Assembly: GCA_900557435.1 (NCBI GenBank)
Contig: USSH01000120.1
Span: forward strand, 1 to 7,336
Reading direction: 5' to 3'
DNA: 7,336 nucleotides
Source: an uncultured Coprococcus sp.
GTDB lineage: Bacteria; Bacillota; Clostridia; Lachnospirales; Lachnospiraceae
The position numbers and the translations under genes are program-made. The notes beneath the pieces were generated by a model. The model did no database searches and was not told the DNA's origin. It saw nothing but the letters and a program-made list of their open reading frames with translations. The first letter of the stretch is position 1; each line of letters starts with the position of its first letter. Below are positions 1 to 4,406 of the stretch, one piece after another.

Positions 1-101
1 TGACACTCCATGCCCATAAGCATCGCCTTTTTATTTATGACATGGTATTGTTTTTCTTCATTTTCGCACTCAAACTTTAGAATTATTTTATAAAACTGCA
101 T
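1..101 (-). CDS. 5' end of an unknown gene, cut by the left window edge
   Basis: An open frame starts at the ATG complementary to 99-101 and runs off the window, giving 33 codons that begin MQFYKIILKF and end near MLMGMEC. The start is supported by a GGGAGG ribosome site (110-115) exactly 8 bases upstream. An out-of-frame ATG at 106-104 lies between them, but its frame stops after seven codons. The visible part looks like a beta strand followed by charged residues (ECENEEKQYHVINKKA), as in a small cytoplasmic protein. I recognise no family in so short a piece. It lies downstream of a terminator, so it is probably its own transcription unit. Part of its ribosome site is in a hairpin (113-138). 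Confidence 0.7.
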   Translation of the reverse strand, partial: MQFYKIILKFECENEEKQYHVINKKAMLMGMEC

Positions 102-112
102 ATCATACGCCT

Positions 113-138
113 CCCATAAAATATTTGTTCTTTATGGG
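113..138 (-). promoter_or_regulatory. Leader hairpin touching the ribosome site of the left-edge gene
   Basis: CCCATAAA (113-120) and TTTATGGG (131-138) form a perfect 8-bp inverted repeat around a 10-base loop. In the minus-strand transcript the 3' arm ends in GGG, which forms the first half of the GGGAGG ribosome site of the gene starting at 101. Folding would therefore hide part of that site. The stem is visible in the sequence; any effect on translation is inferred. Confidence 0.5.
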
Positions 139-176
139 AACTGTACAGCACCGGATGCTGAAATATTGGAGCATAG

Positions 177-207
177 AAAAAGGCATCCTGACTTTTTGCA
201 GGATGCC
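177..207 (-). terminator. Intrinsic terminator of the two-gene unit 1405-213
   Basis: In the minus-strand transcript GGCATCCTG and CAGGATGCC form a perfect 9-bp stem (199-207 and 182-190) with an 8-base loop. The stem is followed directly by a five-U run (181-177). It begins 6 bases after the stop codon at 213-215. This is a textbook factor-independent terminator. Confidence 0.92.
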
Positions 208-212
208 CCATG

Positions 213-950
213 TTACTTTTCCAATACCTTTTTTCTTATTTTATCATTAGCCTTTCTCTCTGCTTTTGATTGTCTGATCCAGACATCATTTTCCCATTCA
301 TATTTTGACTTATCGCCCTTTTCTTTGAATGACTGAGAGTCTGTCACACAATCTTCCATCTTTTTGTAGTCTTTCGCTGTGCTCCAGGTGTATCCTTCCT
401 TATTTTCTTTAAATTTCGACTCCTTTAATATGTATCTGTCAACAGGAATGTGATAACGATCACTGTCTGCAAACTTCTCATAAGGATTTTCTCCACCGAC
501 AAATTCTTTCTTTATAGTGTATATAATGCAAAGATACTTATATGACATGTTCACCCATTTCTGAATGTGTCCCTGATTTATGCCATATTCTTTTTTCCCG
601 GATTCAGCATTCTTTTTGCGCTCAGAATTTTTTTCATCACATTTATCTCTGATAGCCTTTATCTCTTTGTTTTCATAAAATTCATTAATAAGTGTAGCTG
701 CATCCTTTTCCACTCCTATATTATCCATAAGCAATTTTGTTCCAATTTCTCTGAACGTTTTTTCATCAGGCGAATCCAGCTCCGGCAAACGCAAAACATG
801 TCTGGCGGCATCTCCATAAGCCTTGTTTATCGCTGCATATTTTATCTCCTTTTCACAGTCTCCGTCTAAATCATCCAAAGATAAACCCCAATAGCTGTAC
901 AAAAGAAAATCCATGGCGACTTTCTTATAATCTGATCGTCCATCACTCAT
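213..950 (-). CDS. Unrecognised 245-aa protein, second gene of a two-gene cassette
   Basis: The ATG at 950 has an AAGGAG ribosome site 9 bases upstream, and the gene starts 23 bp after the stop of the 143-aa gene, so the two are probably co-transcribed. The protein is highly charged and looks soluble: there is no signal peptide or convincing membrane segment. Residues 1-100 look helical. A lysine-rich stretch (about 96-122) leads into the most patterned part, GHIQKWVNMSYKYL at 127-140, then YHIPVDRYIL at 166-175 and a tryptophan-bearing C-terminal part (W189, W219, W224). The combination of G-x-x-QKW-x-NM-x-x-KYL with a later HIP-x-D recalls conserved hypothetical bacterial proteins, but that is from memory and I cannot assign a function. 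No nuclease, methylase, kinase or nucleotide-binding motif is obvious. The lysine-rich C-terminus (last 20 residues) could contact nucleic acid. It is followed at once by a strong terminator. Confidence 0.85.
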   Translation of the reverse strand: MSDGRSDYKKVAMDFLLYSYWGLSLDDLDGDCEKEIKYAAINKAYGDAARHVLRLPELDSPDEKTFREIGTKLLMDNIGVEKDAATLINEFYENKEIKAIRDKCDEKNSERKKNAESGKKEYGINQGHIQKWVNMSYKYLCIIYTIKKEFVGGENPYEKFADSDRYHIPVDRYILKESKFKENKEGYTWSTAKDYKKMEDCVTDSQSFKEKGDKSKYEWENDVWIRQSKAERKANDKIRKKVLEK

Positions 951-973
951 AATATTCTACTCCTTCATGCAAT

Positions 974-1405
974 TTATGTATCAATTTCATCTGGTATTGA
1001 AAACTCATCAAGTTCTTCTCTTTTCTTATCATCAGCCATTTCTCTTAAATAGAGTTCATAACATGAATTTGCATCTAATAAACAAGAACCATTCAACGCC
1101 ATTTTAACTTTTTTATATTTTCGAACACACTCTTCATGATAGAGTCCATTAATAATATTTAACGCCTCTATTTCGAGTATATCACACTTTTCCTGCAGTT
1201 CTATTCTCAGTTTTCTTCTTTCTCCTATATCACGGCATTCATTTTTATCGATTGCTAGTGCCCGTCGCCTGTACTCCTGGCAGATCTCAATAGTCAGCCA
1301 TTCGGCATCCTGCCTGTGTTTATATATGGAATAAGATTTCTGCTCTTTTTGATCTTTTACTTGTTTTGAAACTTCCACTTTTGTTTTTTGTGGTTTTCTT
1401 GCCAT
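974..1405 (-). CDS. Unrecognised small charged helical protein (143 aa), first gene of the cassette
   Basis: The chosen start is the ATG at 1405 (MARKPQKTKV), because an AAAGGAGG ribosome site (1414-1421) lies 8 bases upstream. The frame is open for 21 more codons to an ATG at 1468, but that codon abuts the upstream terminator stem and has no ribosome site. The N-terminus is lysine-rich and probably disordered (residues 1-25). The rest is predicted mostly helical and highly charged (for example YRRRALAIDKNE and GERRKLRIELQEK), with an acidic tail ending SIPDEIDT. Cysteines occur around residues 42, 57, 74, 93, 108 and 115, without zinc-finger spacing. There is no membrane segment. Size, charge and position just ahead of a larger unknown protein would fit an antitoxin-like, adaptor or accessory partner, but no family is recognised. 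Its leader contains a large inverted repeat that includes the ribosome site. Confidence 0.82.
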   Translation of the reverse strand: MARKPQKTKVEVSKQVKDQKEQKSYSIYKHRQDAEWLTIEICQEYRRRALAIDKNECRDIGERRKLRIELQEKCDILEIEALNIINGLYHEECVRKYKKVKMALNGSCLLDANSCYELYLREMADDKKREELDEFSIPDEIDT

Positions 1406-1407
1406 CT

Positions 1408-1453
1408 CGCATACCTCCTTTATATCTAAGGAAAAGATATAAAAGCGTATGCG
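1408..1453 (-). promoter_or_regulatory. Long imperfect inverted repeat sequestering the ribosome site of the 143-aa gene
   Basis: Two nested stems share one axis. The outer is CGCATAC (1408-1414) with GTATGCG (1447-1453), 7 bp. The inner is TTTATATCT (1419-1427) with AGATATAAA (1435-1443), 9 bp. A 4x3 internal loop separates them and a 7-base loop (1428-1434) closes the hairpin. In the transcript, AAA of the AAAGGAGG ribosome site is in the inner stem, GGAG in the internal loop and the last G in the outer stem. The structure ends 2 bases before the ATG at 1405. It could act as an RNA switch that blocks translation, or as a DNA operator, possibly for the WYL protein encoded next door. No U-run follows, so it is not a terminator. 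Confidence 0.65.
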
Positions 1454-1468
1454 TTTATTTTGGTACAT

Positions 1469-1499
1469 AAAAAGGCAGATGCATTACTGCACCTGCCTT
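1469..1499 (-). terminator. Intrinsic terminator of the WYL regulator gene
   Basis: In the transcript a 12-bp stem with one G-U pair (1488-1499 against 1472-1483) closes on a GTAA tetraloop. Its 3' side merges into a run of five U (1473-1469). The stem starts 8 bases after the stop codon of the WYL gene. It separates that gene from the two-gene cassette, which therefore needs its own promoter. I could not find a convincing -35/-10 pair for it in 1405-1470. Confidence 0.88.
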
Positions 1500-1507
1500 C
1501 CTCTCAA

Positions 1508-2554
1508 TTACTGCTCATACTTTGACACTGCTTCTCTTAATGAGTCTTTGATCTTTTGGACTATGTCCTCAGGCTCAAGGACCACAACATCAGGAGCAAA
1601 ACTCTTGGCATACTGAATCATAGCCTGTTCGTTTACCGTTGCTGTGACTATTACCGAATCGCCGTCTTCTCTCATGGTAACATCATGTCCCAGTACATCA
1701 AGTACATCGCTGATCATCGGTTTGTTTATCCTGAATTTAATCCGCCTGTTCTCACCGGCAAACATGTAGATATGTTCATTCATATATTGATTGATGTTTA
1801 ATTTCCTGCCATCAGAACCCTGAAGTTTGTTAAAAGGTTTGCCCATTTCATCAGTGATCTCAATATCACATATTCGATCGATCCTATAGTTGGAAATATC
1901 GTCATATTTATCAAAATTACAAATAAGATAATACTTTCCTTCCTTGGCTGCCATTCTGTACGGAGTTACCAGATATTCAATCTGTTCACCGCTTGGTCTG
2001 GTTTTCTTATGAGGTTTCTTGTCCACGCCATAATTCATGTATTTGAACCTGATCTTCCTGTTTTTCTCAATTGCCTCATCGATCACCTCAATATTGTAGA
2101 AAATAGTTCCATTATATGATACCTGATCTCTTTCCGCGGAAAGATATTTTATCCTGGAACTGAAATATTTACTTGCCAACCCGTCAAGCTTTTTTACGAG
2201 ATCCTGTTTCTGATTGTTTGGAATCTGCCTTGAGAACAGCACCGCATCGACAAGCAGCCTCAGCTCCCCTTCTGTAAAGTCTCGTTCAAGATAATAGCCT
2301 GTAACAATATTATTCTGGATCATTTCCCCGGTATTCTTATCAACATATGATCGAGCTTTCTCTGTATATCCAATCGAATAACCACAATCAATAAGCATAT
2401 CTATATTTCGTTTAACAGTCTTTCTGTCAGCAGTCATATCATATTCTTTCTCAAGAATATCTATTATCTCTTTCTGGCTGATAACATGATTTTCATCTGT
2501 GTATTTCTTAAGGATCTCAATAATGTTCACTACGATCATTTTCTTGTTATCCAT
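1508..2554 (-). CDS. WYL-domain helix-turn-helix transcriptional regulator
   Basis: This is a ligand-sensing DNA-binding protein of the HTH-WYL-WCX type; 348 aa is usual for the family. Residues about 5-63 form the winged helix (ISQKEIIDILEKEYDMTADR followed by KTVKRNIDMLIDCGY). The WYL domain spans about 153-234, with its core from KYYLICNF (207-214) to SNYRIDRICDIEI (221-233); YYL replaces the name-giving WYL triplet. Residues about 268-345 fit the C-terminal WCX extension. The ATG at 2554 has AAAGGAGG 6 bases upstream. The family includes activators and repressors, and its members often control defence, DNA-damage or CRISPR functions by sensing nucleic acid or small ligands. Its own target is not shown by the sequence; the adjacent cassette with a dyad in its leader is the closest candidate. 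It ends in its own terminator. The upstream neighbour has no clear terminator, so read-through from there is possible. I saw no convincing promoter in 2561-2627. Confidence 0.95.
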   Translation of the reverse strand: MDNKKMIVVNIIEILKKYTDENHVISQKEIIDILEKEYDMTADRKTVKRNIDMLIDCGYSIGYTEKARSYVDKNTGEMIQNNIVTGYYLERDFTEGELRLLVDAVLFSRQIPNNQKQDLVKKLDGLASKYFSSRIKYLSAERDQVSYNGTIFYNIEVIDEAIEKNRKIRFKYMNYGVDKKPHKKTRPSGEQIEYLVTPYRMAAKEGKYYLICNFDKYDDISNYRIDRICDIEITDEMGKPFNKLQGSDGRKLNINQYMNEHIYMFAGENRRIKFRINKPMISDVLDVLGHDVTMREDGDSVIVTATVNEQAMIQYAKSFAPDVVVLEPEDIVQKIKDSLREAVSKYEQ

Positions 2555-2569
2555 ATGTTTCCTCCTTTT

Positions 2570-2600
2570 GGGACGTTCCTTCTGTCACGAGGAGTGTCCC
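2570..2600. repeat. REP-like palindrome of the GGGAC...GTCCC type
   Basis: GGGAC (2570-2574) pairs with GTCCC (2596-2600), and TCCT (2577-2580) with AGGA (2590-2593), around a 9-base loop. The 2-base gap between the stems is G-U wobble when read on the plus strand and C-A mismatch on the minus strand. The general shape recalls the GC-rich palindromic repeats scattered between genes in many Clostridia, some of them linked to small REP-associated transposases; this is from memory and only one copy lies here. It directly abuts the ribosome site of the WYL gene (2561-2568). No U-run follows on either strand, so it is a poor intrinsic terminator for the DUF2812 gene. Confidence 0.5.
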
Positions 2601-2627
2601 CTGTATTAGTCGCGTAAGAATTTCTCT

Positions 2628-3836
2628 TTATTCCAGACTCTCCGCAATGCAGTCAGCCCATTCCTCCAGATCGCCCTCATGCCTGTTCTCGCCGCTCATG
2701 TAGAAACTGGCTACTATAAGTTTCTTTCCTTTCCTCATGGCCACGCTCTCTGAGCCGTCCCAATAAGCATCTACATCATCCAGCCCAGCTATCTTCATAT
2801 CAATTTTCTCATAGTCAGACTGATGCTTTGCCCTCTGCACATAAGCCTGATAAAGTTTATCTGCCAGCCACTCATTTTTAGCCTCGTGATAGGTTATCAC
2901 CAATCCACCATGACATATATTTCCATCTGTGTAAACTATATCGCCATACTCATAAACCTTATAATTTTCAGGCCACAGAATATCAGACCATTCACTTATC
3001 GTATTCACGTCATCATCGACATTATCTACCTTCTGGATATCATCGCAGGAAGCCAGATCAGTTATTGTCCGAAACGAAACTTCTCCCTGATATTCGGAAA
3101 GCGGCATCTGATTTCTATCTGTGCCATCACTCAGTATAAACATACATCCAAACACTATCATTGCCACATATGCAATTATTCCAACAACGGCCTTTACGAT
3201 GTATGTTCTGGCACCTTTTCTCCAATTTGTGCCTGAACCCAGGCTATCCCCATCAAGTATTTTTTTGCGGAGCCTGTACAGACTCACAGCCTTAACCAAG
3301 CCGGTCACTATAAATACGATCACACACAATACGAGAGCAATACTTATCAGGCTTCCTCTGTTTACCATCGATAGAAACGGCTGACTTGTAAAGATAAGTA
3401 CCAGATATACTATTATCCAGATAGACATCCATATTATGTTAAACCTCTGACTTCTATGCAGCGCATTCATCGCCATGGCCTGGACCTCAGGATCCGTGTC
3501 CATCTCCCTGGCATCTATATCATCTGCTCTGTATATATGAAACGATCCATACTTTGCCACATACTTCCATCCAAAAGCACCATTCAGCTCCACCTCATCA
3601 TCATCTGGTCCATCGTTGTCATATAGCACGAATCCTTTCTGAGCCGGCTGTAATCTATACCTCACCTTTTTAGGTTCGCACCTGTCAAATGCGGCTATTC
3701 CACGGAACACTCCACCATCCCGCAATATACACCCCCGCTCCGCCATATATGAGAGCCAGCACTCAACTCCGGTCACATCATAATCCGGACATGGTATGAT
3801 GCGGTGCACACTTTTTGTATCTCTTTTCTCCTCCAT
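2628..3836 (-). CDS. DUF2812-domain membrane protein with a large C-terminal domain
   Basis: The N-terminal part (residues about 10-110) matches the DUF2812 pattern: CWLSYMAERGCILRDGG, then FRGIAAFDRCEPKKVRYRL, a short domain with a conserved W and a pair of strands. Three hydrophobic segments follow at about 133-151, 162-184 and 212-235. Residues 236-402 form a soluble domain that should lie outside the membrane if the N-terminus is inside. The role of DUF2812 is not established; these genes are often next to PadR regulators, as here, which suggests an envelope or stress-response function. I chose the ATG at 3836 (MEEKRDTKSV, 402 aa) because GGAGG (3845-3849) lies 8 bases upstream. The ATGs at 3851 and 3893 lack ribosome sites, although 3893 is only 2 bases past the PadR stop and could be used by coupling. 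The extracytoplasmic domain is longer than I would expect for the family and is unrecognised. Confidence 0.9.
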   Translation of the reverse strand: MEEKRDTKSVHRIIPCPDYDVTGVECWLSYMAERGCILRDGGVFRGIAAFDRCEPKKVRYRLQPAQKGFVLYDNDGPDDDEVELNGAFGWKYVAKYGSFHIYRADDIDAREMDTDPEVQAMAMNALHRSQRFNIIWMSIWIIVYLVLIFTSQPFLSMVNRGSLISIALVLCVIVFIVTGLVKAVSLYRLRKKILDGDSLGSGTNWRKGARTYIVKAVVGIIAYVAMIVFGCMFILSDGTDRNQMPLSEYQGEVSFRTITDLASCDDIQKVDNVDDDVNTISEWSDILWPENYKVYEYGDIVYTDGNICHGGLVITYHEAKNEWLADKLYQAYVQRAKHQSDYEKIDMKIAGLDDVDAYWDGSESVAMRKGKKLIVASFYMSGENRHEGDLEEWADCIAESLE

Positions 3837-3895
3837 CTTTAAGTCCTCCATATAAATTTTTTGTGAATAGTCCGCGCTCCGCAGCAAATGCATCT

Positions 3896-4213
3896 CTACA
3901 TTTCATTTGCTGCATCTCCCGCATCCCGCACACACATTTTCAGTCTTTCCACTTCCTGCTCATATGCAGATATACCCTTATCTGTGATGCTGTATGTTCG
4001 CTTACGGCCTTCCACATCAATTTCCCTTATCCACTTTTCCTTCTCAAACTTTCCCAGTATGGTGTACAGAGTCGCCGGCCCGATTTTTACCCTTCCACCG
4101 GTTCTCTTCTCTATATAGTCTGCCACATCTATCCCACACATTGATCCTTTTGAGAACGCCATCAACACGTAGAACATGGATTCAGTCAGAATATCCATAG
4201 CTTTCTTTGGCAT
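3896..4213 (-). CDS. PadR-family transcriptional repressor
   Basis: A 105-aa protein starting MPKKAMDILTESMFYVLMAF, the typical length and opening of small PadR (subfamily 1) proteins, which bind DNA as winged-helix dimers. The signature GPATLYTILGKFEKEKWI (45-62) is the recognition helix and following turn. RKRTYSITDKG (71-81) is the wing, and a C-terminal helix for dimer contact follows from about residue 82. The frame also allows a TTG start at 4234 (seven more residues, beginning RKRCDT), but that codon lies inside the operator palindrome and has no ribosome site. The ATG at 4213 has only a weak AAAGAG upstream, so translation may be low, as expected of a repressor. A start-stop pair ATGTGA sits 10 bases upstream. 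It is first in an operon with the DUF2812 gene (59 bp to the chosen start). A strong promoter overlapped by a palindrome precedes it, so autorepression is likely. Confidence 0.95.
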   Translation of the reverse strand: MPKKAMDILTESMFYVLMAFSKGSMCGIDVADYIEKRTGGRVKIGPATLYTILGKFEKEKWIREIDVEGRKRTYSITDKGISAYEQEVERLKMCVRDAGDAANEM

Positions 4214-4231
4214 AGTATCACATCTCTTTCT

Positions 4232-4265
4232 CAATATCGTTTATTGATATCATATAACGATATTG
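4232..4265. promoter_or_regulatory. Probable PadR operator: concentric palindrome over the -10 box
   Basis: A perfect 10-bp inverted repeat, CAATATCGTT (4232-4241) and AACGATATTG (4256-4265), surrounds an 8-bp palindrome TGATATCA (4245-4252). Both share the centre 4248.5, giving a 10-3-8-3-10 pattern. It covers the -10 box and the expected transcription start of the PadR operon. PadR dimers usually bind such AT-rich dyads at their own promoters; that this protein binds here is inferred from position. Confidence 0.8.
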
Positions 4266-4290
4266 TAGGTTATATATAAAAATATGTCAA
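4262..4290 (-). promoter_or_regulatory. Sigma-A promoter of the PadR-DUF2812 operon
   Basis: On the minus strand a perfect -35 TTGACA (4290-4285) is followed, after exactly 17 bases, by -10 TACAAT (4267-4262), one base from the TATAAT consensus. Transcription would start near 4255, about 40 bases before the PadR ATG. The spacer is AT-only up to its last two bases. The -10 box overlaps the palindrome at 4232-4265, so a bound repressor would block the polymerase. Confidence 0.88.
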
Positions 4291-4332
4291 TACAATATAG
4301 CACTGCATTGCTTCAAATATGCTTACACAGTC

Positions 4333-4382
4333 AATCCGGGACAGACATCTGGATATTTTCATCCAAACGGCTGTCCCGGATT
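4333..4382 (-). terminator. Concentric hairpin after the surface-protein gene; possible terminator
   Basis: AATCCGGGACAG (4333-4344) and CTGTCCCGGATT (4371-4382) form a perfect 12-bp stem. Inside it TGGAT/ATCCA (4350-4354, 4361-4365) forms a second stem on the same axis, with 5-base spacers on both sides. It starts 24 bases after the surface-protein stop codon and lies upstream of the PadR promoter. No U-run follows on the minus strand (ATTGACTGTG), and only a short one on the plus strand. It may therefore be an mRNA 3'-end stabiliser, a weak terminator or a palindromic element. As a stem it is certain; as a terminator it is not. Confidence 0.5.
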
Positions 4383-4406
4383 TAAACACTGTTTATATGC
4401 AGCTGA

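Noticed and set aside
141..160. Small dyads CTGTACAG (141-148) and CAGCA/TGCTG (146-160)
   Set aside because: They are short and mutually overlapping, with no promoter that I could place beside them. Chance occurrence is likely.
141..207. Possible attenuator: GGATGC of the terminator stem could pair with GCATCC downstream (153-158)
   Set aside because: Only 6 bp compete against a perfect 9-bp terminator stem, and the competing strand is transcribed after the terminator, so it cannot prevent termination.
567..869. Plus-strand open frame of 100 codons, hydrophobic
   Set aside because: It lies wholly within the 245-aa minus-strand gene, which has a good ribosome site and terminator. Its phenylalanine-rich hydrophobicity is what the complement of a lysine/glutamate-rich gene gives.
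1406..1468. N-terminal extension of the 143-aa protein to an ATG at 1468
   Set aside because: No ribosome site precedes 1468, and it abuts the terminator stem of the WYL gene. The ATG at 1405 has an ideal site, and the extension reads through the leader hairpin.
1405..1470. Promoter for the two-gene cassette
   Set aside because: AT-rich TATATC-like boxes exist, but none has an acceptable -35 at 16-18 bases, so none is listed.
2823..3384. Two overlapping plus-strand open frames
   Set aside because: Both are antisense to the DUF2812 gene, overlap each other, have no ribosome site, and their composition is that expected of a shadow frame.
3815..4200. Three plus-strand open frames opposite PadR
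   Set aside because: They are mutually overlapping antisense frames over a gene with clear family motifs; no promoter or ribosome site supports them.
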